Positions 36,346 through 46,534 of a stretch of DNA of 57,441 nucleotides are shown here, in pieces. Source of the stretch: an uncultured Bacteroidales bacterium (GTDB lineage: Bacteria > Bacteroidota > Bacteroidia > Bacteroidales > Muribaculaceae). The notes under the pieces are model-generated. The model saw only the letters and a program-made list of their open reading frames with translations. It was not told the origin of the DNA and did not search any database. The translations under genes and the position numbers were made by a program. The stretch covers positions 1 through 57,441 of the forward strand of contig CATZGB010000018.1 of the NCBI GenBank assembly GCA_958418815.1. The letters are read 5' to 3'. Position 1 is the stretch's first letter; each line of letters starts with the position of its first letter.

Positions 36346-36949
36346 TTACGAAATTACTTGGAAAACTATGGGCGAGATTGGAAAGTTCATAAGAGGCAAT
36401 GGCCTTCAGAAAAAAGACTTTACCGATAGCGGTGTAGGTTGTATCCATTACGGACAGATTTACACTCACTATGGTACGTTTGCCACTGAAACTAAGTCGT
36501 TCGTATCACGCGATTTCGCAAAAAAACTACGCAAAGCAAAATATGGAGATTTAATTATTGCCACTACAAGCGAAAATGTCAAGGATGTGGGAAAAGCCGT
36601 AGCGTGGTTAGGTGATGCTGAAATTGTTATAAGTGGAGATTCCTATGTCTTCTCTCATAAACAAAACCCTAAGTTCATTGCATATCTTTTGCAAACTCAT
36701 CGGTTCTTGCAGTTTAAGAGAATGAATGTTTCAGGTACAAAAGTAACTCGTCTTTCCGGGGAAAGTCTTGAAAAATATGTAATTCCCATCCCTCCACTTG
36801 AACTCCAGGAGAAAATTGTGGCAATCCTCGACCGCTTCGAAACACTGGTCAATGACCTCACTCAAGGTCTACCCGCAGAAATCGCTGCCGTTAAGGAGCA
36901 GTACGAGTATTACCGAAATAAACTTTTAACTTTCAAACAAATAGCATAA
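36341..36949 (+). pseudogene. hsdS: HsdS second half, out of frame in this copy
   Basis: The open frame starts at the end of the G run; an internal ATG at 36368 (MGEIGKFIRGNGLQKKDF) could initiate alone. It holds the second target-recognition domain and the second conserved region (PPLELQEKIVAILDRFETLV, QYEYYRNKLLTFKQIA), which repeats the one in the first half. It is not degenerate, so it is better viewed as switched off than decayed. It ends 3 bases before hsdR. Confidence 0.85.
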
Positions 36950-36952
36950 TAG

Positions 36953-39900
36953 ATGGCAGAGCTTTATCAAATGGTGTCGGAGAACCCAGAATCGACCATC
37001 GTTGCCGAATTTGAACCGGGCTATCGCAGCTCCGCTCAATATCAGAGCGAGGCTGAGATGGAGGCTGACTTTATCCGTCAGCTTGAACGCCAAGCATACG
37101 AGCGCGTCAATATCACAAGCGAGGCTGACCTTAAAGCCAATCTGCGCCATCAGATTGAGCGGCTCAACGACATACAGTTCACCGACAATGAGTGGAAAAC
37201 GTTCTTTGCCGAACACCTTGGCAATCCCAACCACGGCATCGTAGAGAAAACCCGCACCATTCAGGAGGACAACCGCAAGACGATTGTCCGCGAGGACGGA
37301 TCAACGGCCAACATCACCATCATTGATAAAGCGAATATCCACAACAACAACCTGCAAGTCATAAACCAATATGTGCCTGAGGGTGGAGCTTACGAGAACC
37401 GCTACGATGTGACGATTCTCGTCAACGGTTTGCCACTTGTCCATGTTGAACTGAAAAGACGCGGTGTAAGCATCAAAGATGCCTTCAACCAGATTAACCG
37501 CTACCAGCGCGATTCGTTTTGGGCAGGGTGCGGACTCTACGAGTTCGTGCAGATATTTATTATCTCCAACGGCACTATTACCAAATATTATAGCAATACT
37601 ACTCGCGACGCCCACATCAAGGAACAGACCAAAGGGAAAGGAAAGGGGAAGAAGCAGACCTCAAACTCATTTGAGTTTACCTCTTACTGGGCGCGACTCG
37701 ACAACGAGCCTATATACGACCTTGTGGATTTCACGCAGACTTTTCTTGCCAAGCACACCCTGCTGAATGTGCTGACGAAATATTGTATCTTCACCTCCGA
37801 GGAAATCCTAATGGTAATGCGTCCATATCAGATAGCCGCAACAGAGAAGATATTACAACGCCTGAATGTATCGACCAACGCCCGCACATGGGGCAAACGC
37901 GAGGGAGGCGGCTATATATGGCATACCACCGGCTCGGGCAAAACGCTGACATCGTTCAAAACAGCACGATTGGCGTCGCGTATGCCCGATGTCGACAAAG
38001 TGTTTTTTGTGGTTGACCGCAAAGACCTCGACTATCAGACTATGAAAGAGTATGACCGCTTTGAGAAAGGTGCGGCCAACTCCAACGGCTCCACGGCAGT
38101 GCTTACAAAGCAGATAAACGATGATAATGCCCGGATAATCATCACCACCATTCAGAAGCTGACAAACTTTATTGCTCGTAATCCGCAACATAAAGTCTAT
38201 GGGCAGCATATAGTGCTGATATTCGATGAGTGCCACCGCTCACAGTTCGGTGACATGCACAAGGCAATCGTCAAGAAATTCAAGAAGTATCACATGTTCG
38301 GCTTCACCGGCACACCGATATTTCCTCAAAACGCCGGGAGCATTAAGGACGTGGAATTTACCACTACCGAGGGTGCGTTCGGCGACCAACTGCACAGCTA
38401 TACCATAGTAGATGCAATCCGCGACGGTAATGTGCTTCCGTTTAAGGTAGACTATATCCGCACTATGCGCGAAGAGGATGAGATAGCCAACGAGCAGGTG
38501 AACAATATTGACCGCGAGCGGGCATTGCAGGCACCGGAGCGAATAGCAAAAGTGAGCAGCTACATTCTAGAACATTTTGCACAAAAAACGCGTCGCGACT
38601 CGCGCCATTATGATTTCTCAAAACTGGTCAATGTCGGCGAAGTAGCCACAGCCCGCGACCGCTCAAAGGTAAAGGAGGTGAAAACAAATACCCGTATGCA
38701 AGGCTTCAACGCCATCTTTGCAGTTGCCTCCATACCCTTTGTGAAACTTTACTATACCGAGCTGAAAAAACAGATGGAGCAGTTGCAGCCCGACAAACGG
38801 CTGAGAATTGCCACTATTTTCAGCTATGCGCCTAACGTTGACATCGACGACGAAACGCCCGAAGACACCGAAGGGCTCGACCAGAGCAGCCGCGACTTCC
38901 TTGAAGCCTGCATCAGGGATTATAACGAGATGTTCGGCACGAGCTACGACACAAGTGCCGAAAAATTTCAAAACTACTATAAAGATCTGTCGCTCCGCGT
39001 CAAGAACCGCGAAATCGACCTGCTTATAGTGGTAAATATGTTCCTGACCGGATTTGATGCCACAACTCTCAACACCCTGTGGGTCGACAAAAATCTGCGT
39101 TACCACGGCTTGCTGCAAGCCTACTCGCGCACCAATCGCATACTCAACTCCATAAAAAGTCACGGCAACATTGTCTGCTTCCGCAATCTTGAAAAAGCTA
39201 CAAACGATTGTCTCCAGTTGTTCGGCAACAAAGATGCCGGAGGACTTATACTTCTGAAAACATTTGACGATTATTATAACGGCTATGATGATGCCGATGG
39301 CACACATCATACAGGTTGGGCCGAACTAATCAAGGAACTTCTCGAAAAGTTTCCACTGTCGGGCGACCCTCGCGGACTGCACATCGTTGGCGAGAAAGCC
39401 GAAAAGGAATTTATAAAACTTTTTGGCACGATACTACGCGCCTTGAATATATTACAGACATTCGATGAGTTTGAGGGCAACGAGATAATCGACCTTAACG
39501 GAGATTTCCTTGACTATCGCGGCTTCTACAATGAGATGCACGAGAAATATCGCCCGAAAGGTGGCGATGCCGTTAACATCAACGATGACCTCGTATTTGA
39601 GATGGAGCTGATGAAGACGGTAGAAATCAACATCGACTACATCCTGTTCCTCGTAGGTCAGCTCACCGGCGACGAAAATAACGACCGCGAAATTATCATC
39701 AAGGTAATGAAAAGCGTCGAGGCTACGCCCGACCTGCGCAACAAAGAGGAACTTATCCGTGAGTTCATCAACCGTCATACACCGGAGAATGATGTTCACG
39801 ACCAGTGGCACGAATATGTCAAGGAAACCCAGCGAAAGGAGATTGAGAATATCATATCGGAGGAAAACCTCAGACGCGACAAAGCACTTGCTTTCGTCGG

Positions 39901-40096
39901 TCAAGCATTCCGCGACGGCGAAGTGCGAGACGGAGGCACAGCCATAGCCGACATACTGCCACCGATGGGGCTGTTCGGCAATGCCGGAGCAAAGCGAGCT
40001 GAAAAGAAGAAAAACGTACTGCAACGCATCAAAGACTTCTTCGACCGCTTCTTTGACATTTCCGGCGGCAATTTCTTCAATCCTGATGAGAAGTAA
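36953..40096 (+). CDS. hsdR: Type I restriction enzyme subunit HsdR
   Basis: 1047 residues. The N-terminal nuclease domain carries VHVELKRRG near residue 166 (the E-x-K motif). SF2 motor motifs: WHTTGSGKTLTSF (Walker A near 326), IFDECHRSQFGD (DEAD-like near 425), FGFTGTPIF, later TGFDATTLNTLWVDKNLR and QAYSRTNRI. The C-terminal helical domain ends with FFDISGGNFFNPDEK. Cleaves unmodified DNA after ATP-driven translocation. Its end has a relic counterpart at 56209-56316. Confidence 0.95.
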   Translation: MAELYQMVSENPESTIVAEFEPGYRSSAQYQSEAEMEADFIRQLERQAYERVNITSEADLKANLRHQIERLNDIQFTDNEWKTFFAEHLGNPNHGIVEKTRTIQEDNRKTIVREDGSTANITIIDKANIHNNNLQVINQYVPEGGAYENRYDVTILVNGLPLVHVELKRRGVSIKDAFNQINRYQRDSFWAGCGLYEFVQIFIISNGTITKYYSNTTRDAHIKEQTKGKGKGKKQTSNSFEFTSYWARLDNEPIYDLVDFTQTFLAKHTLLNVLTKYCIFTSEEILMVMRPYQIAATEKILQRLNVSTNARTWGKREGGGYIWHTTGSGKTLTSFKTARLASRMPDVDKVFFVVDRKDLDYQTMKEYDRFEKGAANSNGSTAVLTKQINDDNARIIITTIQKLTNFIARNPQHKVYGQHIVLIFDECHRSQFGDMHKAIVKKFKKYHMFGFTGTPIFPQNAGSIKDVEFTTTEGAFGDQLHSYTIVDAIRDGNVLPFKVDYIRTMREEDEIANEQVNNIDRERALQAPERIAKVSSYILEHFAQKTRRDSRHYDFSKLVNVGEVATARDRSKVKEVKTNTRMQGFNAIFAVASIPFVKLYYTELKKQMEQLQPDKRLRIATIFSYAPNVDIDDETPEDTEGLDQSSRDFLEACIRDYNEMFGTSYDTSAEKFQNYYKDLSLRVKNREIDLLIVVNMFLTGFDATTLNTLWVDKNLRYHGLLQAYSRTNRILNSIKSHGNIVCFRNLEKATNDCLQLFGNKDAGGLILLKTFDDYYNGYDDADGTHHTGWAELIKELLEKFPLSGDPRGLHIVGEKAEKEFIKLFGTILRALNILQTFDEFEGNEIIDLNGDFLDYRGFYNEMHEKYRPKGGDAVNINDDLVFEMELMKTVEINIDYILFLVGQLTGDENNDREIIIKVMKSVEATPDLRNKEELIREFINRHTPENDVHDQWHEYVKETQRKEIENIISEENLRRDKALAFVGQAFRDGEVRDGGTAIADILPPMGLFGNAGAKRAEKKKNVLQRIKDFFDRFFDISGGNFFNPDEK

Positions 40097-40132
40097 AAAC
40101 ATGGCAATCAAACATTTGAAACTGAATTTCCA

Positions 40133-42022
40133 ATGAATAATATCTCACTAATCAGCGTGGCTGAATTGCTTGACGGACGGAATTTTTTTGTTCCGGCTTA
40201 TCAGCGAGGATATAGATGGGGCAAGGACCAGATGTGGGAATTGCTCGATGACCTATATGAGTTTTCCATTCGTGACAAAAAGGAGGGAGAGTTCTACTGT
40301 TTGCAACCTGTGATTGTCCAACCAATCACAGATGATGAGAAACTGAAAGAGATAAAGAGCATAACCGGCTGGGGCGATGAAGTAACATTCGAAAATACAA
40401 CATGGGAAGTCATCGACGGCCAACAGCGTCTAACAAGCATATATATCCTTTTCCGCTATCTTGTAAGCGAAGAAACTTTGTCACTGAAACGTCTGAAGAA
40501 GGACGGCAAGGCATTGTACCGACTTTGCTATGAGACCAGGCCCGAGACCAAAGATTTCCTTGAAGAACTTGACGAGGATTCTCTTAACTACGACAACATC
40601 GACGCGACATTCATAAGCAAAGCCTATCTTGCAATAGATGAGTGGCTCAAAGATCGTGGTCCGGCAATTGCTAAAAGATACGGGAAAAGAAACTCAACGG
40701 AGGATATTCTTCAAATGCTCTATAATATACTGCGTACTTCGAGAGAGGACAATCGAGAGACATCTGGCTCTGCCCAATTCATATGGTACGAATTGCAGGC
40801 AGATTCCACTAAGAATCCCATTGACGAATTTATCAGTATAAACAATGGGAAAATCCGGCTCACCGATGCAGAATTGATAAAAGGTCTGTTCCTCCAAAAG
40901 CGGAATTTTTCAAACGACCAAAGCGGCAGACAGATGAGAATTGCCATGCAATGGGAGGACATTGAGAACACTTTGCATAAGGACGATTTCTGGACGTTCC
41001 TCAGCAGAAACGAAGAAGATGACAACAGAATTGAGACTCTGTTCTCTCTTACTTATCAGAAAGATAAAGGTGTAAAGCCGCAGGACGGCAATCTTTTCAG
41101 ACATTATTACGAACTCCTGACAGGCAGCGAAAGGGAGAATGAGCTGGAACAGAAGGTCGAGTATGAATGGGAGCGGATTGTGAAGCTTTTCCATGTGTTA
41201 AGCGGCTGGTATGAGGATCCGGTTCTTTATAACACCATCGGATTCCTTATCCATTCAGGCGTGACACTATCCGAGATACTTACTCTTCACGACGGCATTG
41301 ACCGCGATGCCGGAAAGAGTGAGTTTATCGCTTTACTCAATCGCAAGGCTGAGGAAAAACTGCCGGGGCGCGATGAGGTAAAAAAGAACGAGATAGGTCT
41401 TACCTATGGCAAGAGTAAGAGACATGAAATTCGCTCTCTGCTTTTGTTCCTGAACATTTATCAGCTGAACAAGCAGATGAATGAGTTGCGCAAGAACGTG
41501 CCCACTCTGATGAGCCCGATATATAAGTTCCCGTTCGATTTGTTTGTATCACAACAATGGGATGTTGAGCATATAGACTCAGCCACCACCAATGATTTAA
41601 GAAGTGTCGAGGACAAGGAAGCATGGTTGATTGAAGCCATCAACGCGTTGAATCTCAAAGATGACGAGGAAATCATGACATGGCTAACTGAGAAAAATTA
41701 TGATGCCATTTGGACAAAGATTCTTCAAAGAAGCGGAACCTCGGAGAGCAGCGACACGATGAAAAACTCAATCGGCAATCTGACTCTTCTTGATGCCGAA
41801 ACCAACAGAGGTTATGGCAACCACATTTTTGCGCTCAAACGCAAGGAGATTCTGCGTGTCATACAAAGTGGAACGTTTGTTCCCATCTGCACACAGATGG
41901 TGTTCAACAAAGGTTTTGAATCTCAGGACACCGATCTGAGAGCATGGACAGATAAGGACAAAGAGTGCTATACTGCATTCGTTGTCCGGGAATTGAAATC
42001 ATTCTACAATCTTAAAGACTGA
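40133..42022 (+). CDS. DUF262/DUF1524 (GmrSD-like) protein, first of a pair
   Basis: 629 residues. The DUF262 N-terminus has FFVPAYQRGYRWGKDQMWEL and WEVIDGQQRLTSIYILFRYL, the DGQQR nucleotide-hydrolysis motif of GmrS/ParB-like enzymes. The C-terminal part (QQWDVEHIDSATTND, then IGNLTLLDAETNRGYGNHIF) is an HNH-type DUF1524 domain. This layout matches single-chain GmrSD-like type IV restriction enzymes, which attack modified phage DNA. It follows hsdR by 36 bases and precedes a second DUF262 gene by 4. Confidence 0.88.
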   Translation: MNNISLISVAELLDGRNFFVPAYQRGYRWGKDQMWELLDDLYEFSIRDKKEGEFYCLQPVIVQPITDDEKLKEIKSITGWGDEVTFENTTWEVIDGQQRLTSIYILFRYLVSEETLSLKRLKKDGKALYRLCYETRPETKDFLEELDEDSLNYDNIDATFISKAYLAIDEWLKDRGPAIAKRYGKRNSTEDILQMLYNILRTSREDNRETSGSAQFIWYELQADSTKNPIDEFISINNGKIRLTDAELIKGLFLQKRNFSNDQSGRQMRIAMQWEDIENTLHKDDFWTFLSRNEEDDNRIETLFSLTYQKDKGVKPQDGNLFRHYYELLTGSERENELEQKVEYEWERIVKLFHVLSGWYEDPVLYNTIGFLIHSGVTLSEILTLHDGIDRDAGKSEFIALLNRKAEEKLPGRDEVKKNEIGLTYGKSKRHEIRSLLLFLNIYQLNKQMNELRKNVPTLMSPIYKFPFDLFVSQQWDVEHIDSATTNDLRSVEDKEAWLIEAINALNLKDDEEIMTWLTEKNYDAIWTKILQRSGTSESSDTMKNSIGNLTLLDAETNRGYGNHIFALKRKEILRVIQSGTFVPICTQMVFNKGFESQDTDLRAWTDKDKECYTAFVVRELKSFYNLKD

Positions 42023-42026
42023 ACGT

Positions 42027-44540
42027 ATGGCAGAGGTTAATGAAGAAAAAACGACAATCGGGAATCCCACTACACTGAGGACACTGGCTGATTTTTTGGG
42101 ACAGAATAAAATCAGCGTAGTCGTGCCCAAAATACAGCGTGCCTATGCCCAGGGGCGTAAGTCGGAGGAGAATATAAGAATGCAGTTCTGTGACGAACTG
42201 TTTTCGACATTGGAAAATGGCGCAAACATCGAACTCAGTTTCGTCTATGGCTCAAAAGTAATAGAACACGATGGCAAAGGCATCCGGTTTGAACTTCTCG
42301 ACGGCCAGCAGCGAATAACTACGCTTGTTCTGCTATATTGGTTTCTCGCCTGTGCATCGGAACGCCCGATTCCGGAATGGCTTACAGCATTCACTTATGA
42401 GACAAGGACTACATCTACAAACTTTCTCCATGAGTTGTCACGAAGTTCGCTTGAAGTGACAGAAAAGAAACCGAGCGAGGTAATACGTGGCAGACAGTGG
42501 TATACCCTGGCCTACGACAAAGACAGTTCGGTAGAGGGTATGCTCAACATGCTCGATGCTTTCCATGCGAGATTTATAGCGTCATCAAATAAGGAGACTC
42601 TTTACGGTAATCTTGACAACATCCGCTTCTACGAACTTGACCTCGACGACTTCGGACTCACCGAAGAAATATATATCAAGATGAATGCCCGTGGTCTTCA
42701 ACTCACACCATTCGAGAATTTCAAGGCCGATGTTATCAAACACCTTAAAGATGAGGAGAATCCCAACTATAAGGAGAAAGTAAAGATGGAGATAGTGGGT
42801 CATCCTGAGGTTGATTACTATCTTAACTTCTCTCAGAAAATGGACAACCGATGGCTCGATATATTTTGGAAAAAAGAGGATGGCACCGGCGCAGATGATA
42901 ACGACGGGCGTGAATACTGTGCTCGCTTCTTCCGGTTCTTTTACCGCTACTTTGCCAACAAGTGCTATCTGGAAGTCCAGAGTGAACTGCCCGCTGACTC
43001 TTTCCGACCGAAGACGCTCCCCGACAGCGAGGACGGCAGGATGTGGCATTTCCTATGGACTCTTTCCCCGAAGCAGGACAAGACTTACTTCGGATTCAAA
43101 TATTACGAGCAGATACTGGCTAAACACCCGGAGTATATCTACAACGTCGAGAAGATACTTGACTATCTCGCCGACAAGGATGTTGTGGATGTAATCAAAT
43201 CAGAACTTGTCAATCCGTGGGATACGAACGATCGCCGCCAGTTCTTTGAAGAGAAATATCAGTTGGCGGATGCAATTTATTTCGCATCCGTCACAGAGTA
43301 TATAGAGAAAACAAACGGATTGTTCAATGCCGACAATTTCCGCCGATGGATGAGAGTGGTACGCAACGTTGTCGAGAATCAGCTACTGCGTAACGTTAAC
43401 GAGATTGTCACTATTGTCAGGAATCTACGGGATATTCTCCGGATTGAAGGAGCAACGGAGAATATCTACAAGGCAATGACAACAATAACCCGGCCAACAT
43501 CAAACAACCGCAGTATCCTTGAAGAAATCGAAAAAGCGAGGATAATCAGTGCGGATAACAATCAGGACTGGGAAAAAGCCTTTATCGCTGCCGAACGCCA
43601 CCCGTTGTTCCGCGGTGCAATTGGATTCCTTATGGATAACCTGCCTTCCTCTGTAGAAGCCTTCTCAAAAAGGTCAAGTCTTGTCGGAGAACTGTTTGAC
43701 TCCAAGGGAATCATCGACAGGTTGAGAAAGGACCATAAGCTGATTCGTTGTTTTGTGCGACAACTTAATAAAAAGGTTTGGCTGATTGATACCACAATTA
43801 CGGAGAAAAACGATGTCACCAATCACCTGAAGTCAATGATGCTGACTTATCCAACGATAGGAAGTCTCGTTTGTCGACTGGGCGATATGGATAATCTTGA
43901 TGAAGTGGAGCGACAGATAGATTCCATTCTCACAGAGCAAATATTGCCCGAAACAGAGGGTAGCCTTATTGTGGAAGGTGGCGATGAACGTCTTGACCGG
44001 ACGTTTGTAAGATTGTGTTCTGAGCCTCGCATCTATGATTTTATCGATTATGTGGAGCGTGAAAACCCCAAAAAGTATCTGGTCATATCCGAACGAGACG
44101 GCAACTATGCAATAGACCGTGCAAGAAGCTGGTACGACAAGATATTCCTTGGGACGGAACGAAAGGAGGTCATAGATTTCATGCTCGGGCATGGTTTCAC
44201 ACTCTGGAGTGAGAACCAACAGCCGTTCAAAGATAAGTATGGCGATTATCAAGGGTATCGGGTATGGATCAAAAAGGACTCTGATTATCTCCAAAACTTT
44301 GCGATTGAATTTCATCAAAGCGGCAACGCCCGTTTTCTTGTCAGGAAGAAGCAAAAAAATGTCGCGGAGCTTTTTCCAAATGCCATAGACCATGACTATG
44401 AAGAGTGGTTGACAATTGACGAGATTACGGCTTGTCATGCTTCTGATTCCGAGAGAATTCTGGCGAAAGCTGACGAAATTGAATCACGGATAAAAGATTT
44501 CAAAATAGAAAAGGAATCGCATGAAGATAGCCAGCTATAA
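42027..44540 (+). CDS. DUF262 family protein, second of a pair
   Basis: 837 residues. The N-terminus has LRTLADFLGQNKISVVVPKI, QRAYAQGR, and FELLDGQQRITTLVLLYWFL (DGQQR motif); EIYIKMNARGLQLTPFENFK is the next conserved DUF262 block. The long C-terminal half has no HNH motif I can see and may hold a sensor or a different effector. The 4-base spacing makes it co-translated with the previous gene, suggesting a two-protein DUF262 system. Confidence 0.85.
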   Translation: MAEVNEEKTTIGNPTTLRTLADFLGQNKISVVVPKIQRAYAQGRKSEENIRMQFCDELFSTLENGANIELSFVYGSKVIEHDGKGIRFELLDGQQRITTLVLLYWFLACASERPIPEWLTAFTYETRTTSTNFLHELSRSSLEVTEKKPSEVIRGRQWYTLAYDKDSSVEGMLNMLDAFHARFIASSNKETLYGNLDNIRFYELDLDDFGLTEEIYIKMNARGLQLTPFENFKADVIKHLKDEENPNYKEKVKMEIVGHPEVDYYLNFSQKMDNRWLDIFWKKEDGTGADDNDGREYCARFFRFFYRYFANKCYLEVQSELPADSFRPKTLPDSEDGRMWHFLWTLSPKQDKTYFGFKYYEQILAKHPEYIYNVEKILDYLADKDVVDVIKSELVNPWDTNDRRQFFEEKYQLADAIYFASVTEYIEKTNGLFNADNFRRWMRVVRNVVENQLLRNVNEIVTIVRNLRDILRIEGATENIYKAMTTITRPTSNNRSILEEIEKARIISADNNQDWEKAFIAAERHPLFRGAIGFLMDNLPSSVEAFSKRSSLVGELFDSKGIIDRLRKDHKLIRCFVRQLNKKVWLIDTTITEKNDVTNHLKSMMLTYPTIGSLVCRLGDMDNLDEVERQIDSILTEQILPETEGSLIVEGGDERLDRTFVRLCSEPRIYDFIDYVERENPKKYLVISERDGNYAIDRARSWYDKIFLGTERKEVIDFMLGHGFTLWSENQQPFKDKYGDYQGYRVWIKKDSDYLQNFAIEFHQSGNARFLVRKKQKNVAELFPNAIDHDYEEWLTIDEITACHASDSERILAKADEIESRIKDFKIEKESHEDSQL

Positions 44541-44583
44541 CATAGAGAAGTTATAGAATCGTTAAACGACAGAGACTGACAAT

Positions 44584-46527
44584 ATGAACGAACGTAGAGA
44601 GCTGGAACGATTGGGTGGAATTCCGCCTTGTCCGGACAAAGAATGGATGAGAAATACCGAAGAATCTGAGCTGCGGAATGGCGTGGCTGTGATTGGCATA
44701 TCGCGGCATAGACTCGGCACAGACGGCAAGGGAGTGACTACTCTCGTGGCGTTCCACGGATGTCCGCTTCGTTGCAAGTATTGTCTTAATAAGGAATGTT
44801 GGGAGCCAGAAGAGCGATTCAAACACTATACACCGCAGTCTCTTTACGACGAGGTAAAAGTGGATGACCTGTATTTCCGTGCAACAGGTGGCGGAATTAC
44901 ATTTGGAGGAGGCGAGCCTTGTCTACAAGCCGACTTCATCGTTGAGTTTAGGCACATTTGCGGGCCGGACTGGAAAATCCGCATCGAGACTTCGCTAAAT
45001 GTTGACAGGTCGCTCATTGACAAACTGGCTCCTGTGGTTGACGAGTGGATTGTAGATATAAAGGCTGAAAGAAGCGTCACCTATAAGGAATACACCGGAG
45101 TATATCGCCAGCAAATGATGAATAATCTAAGTCACCTGACTTCAAAAGAGAGACTGGATGTTCCGAAAAGCCGAATCCATATAAGAGTGCCAATAATTCC
45201 GGGATTTGTTGATGAGGCACAGACCGAGGAGACTCGCCGGATGTTTGTGGGGAATTGGAAGTTTCAGAATGTCGAAGTATTCCGTTATGTAGTTGATGAA
45301 AAACACAATAATATTTCGGAAGAAGGTCGCGGTAAACGAATCTGTGAATTGCTGAAAGATATTCGCAGCGAGGTGGCTGTTGCAAATGATTTGAATCTTT
45401 CCAAACGAGAATGTTCGCATAAGGGCGAGTGTCCCGGGACTTGTCCTGTATGCGAAATGGAAACTGATGCACTTATGCGACAGTTGGAAGGAAAGAATAT
45501 ATCCCTTTCGGGCGATATTATTTCCCGGATAGAGAGGTTTGACAGCAGTAGTGATTCGGATGATGATGAATTAAACGGTAAAATGATTCTTCAAGGAGAC
45601 GTTATGCCACCACATCCCGGAGAGATTGAATCATGGAGTCCGGAATATCGGTATAAGGAGGTGTTTTTCAAAGAATGTGCGGTTGCCGGATTGTCTTTTC
45701 ATCTTGAAAAGGATGATGAGCTTTGGGATGAACTTGAAGTCGGGACAAAACTGGCACTTGTCCGTGACCGCCATAACAAGTATGACAGCAATGCCGTGGC
45801 TGTAGCATTGGCTGATGACTACGATGGCAACCCTGACGATTTTGATTTTGACTTCATTCTCGGTTATATTCCCAAAAGCGATAATGCCGAACTTGCAGCC
45901 TTGATAGATGCAGGATATGCAGACAAGTTTTCTGCCAGGATAACCTCTTACAAGAGATACGGCAATTACAACGAGCGTATTCGCTTGACTATCTTTATTC
46001 TGAGCAATGAGCCGGAGATTGTGCGCCCCGACCTACTTCGCGCCCAGTCCATATCTTATTCAGAACTGAGAGAAATGGTTGAAGAACTCGATGATAGTGG
46101 AACAACATACTTCCGCTGGGGTGGATTCAACGGCTTTCCTCCTGATGAATTGCAATCTCCCATCGAGGGAGAAAAGATTGTTATTGTCCATCGCGATGAG
46201 GATTCGGAAATTCTTTACCTTATGCGGGTGCTTGCCACCGGAGATGAATGTGCGAAATATGTTGAAAACCCGGATTCAATCCATTGTGTCGATGACTGTG
46301 CGCCGTACATACTCACCAACGTCATGGGACCAATAAGGGTAAAGAAGTCAGATTGTCCATTCCTCTCCGGAGTGGACATGTGTCGGTTCTCGGCTACGGA
46401 CTATCTTCCCATGAAACTATCAGTCGGTTTCAAGGGAATATTCAAGAAGCAATTGTTCCGGACTATCAACCGCAACAATGTGGACATGGACCCAAGTATT
46501 GACGAACCGATAGAACCAATAGACTGA
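44584..46527 (+). CDS. Radical SAM protein fused to a HIRAN-like domain
   Basis: 647 residues. FHGCPLRCKYCLNKECW contains the CxxxCxxC cluster motif (C60, C64, C67); GGGITFGGGEP follows as in PFL-activase-like radical SAM enzymes. A second Cys set lies at about 277-290 (CSHKGECPGTCPVC), probably a further Fe-S site. Residues about 355-480 match a HIRAN domain (AVAGLSFHLEKDDELWDELE, LVRDRHNKYDSNAVAV, LGYIPKSDNAEL). HIRAN domains bind DNA 3' ends or damaged forks. The C-terminal 160 residues are unassigned. The 43-base gap from the DUF262 pair suggests one operon. Confidence 0.85.
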   Translation: MNERRELERLGGIPPCPDKEWMRNTEESELRNGVAVIGISRHRLGTDGKGVTTLVAFHGCPLRCKYCLNKECWEPEERFKHYTPQSLYDEVKVDDLYFRATGGGITFGGGEPCLQADFIVEFRHICGPDWKIRIETSLNVDRSLIDKLAPVVDEWIVDIKAERSVTYKEYTGVYRQQMMNNLSHLTSKERLDVPKSRIHIRVPIIPGFVDEAQTEETRRMFVGNWKFQNVEVFRYVVDEKHNNISEEGRGKRICELLKDIRSEVAVANDLNLSKRECSHKGECPGTCPVCEMETDALMRQLEGKNISLSGDIISRIERFDSSSDSDDDELNGKMILQGDVMPPHPGEIESWSPEYRYKEVFFKECAVAGLSFHLEKDDELWDELEVGTKLALVRDRHNKYDSNAVAVALADDYDGNPDDFDFDFILGYIPKSDNAELAALIDAGYADKFSARITSYKRYGNYNERIRLTIFILSNEPEIVRPDLLRAQSISYSELREMVEELDDSGTTYFRWGGFNGFPPDELQSPIEGEKIVIVHRDEDSEILYLMRVLATGDECAKYVENPDSIHCVDDCAPYILTNVMGPIRVKKSDCPFLSGVDMCRFSATDYLPMKLSVGFKGIFKKQLFRTINRNNVDMDPSIDEPIEPID

Positions 46528-46534
46528 AATAATT

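Noticed and set aside
35617..36949. Recombinase-driven hsdS inversion (shufflon)
   Set aside because: No nearby recombinase gene, inverted hsdS fragments or inverted repeats; the repeats seen point to slippage.
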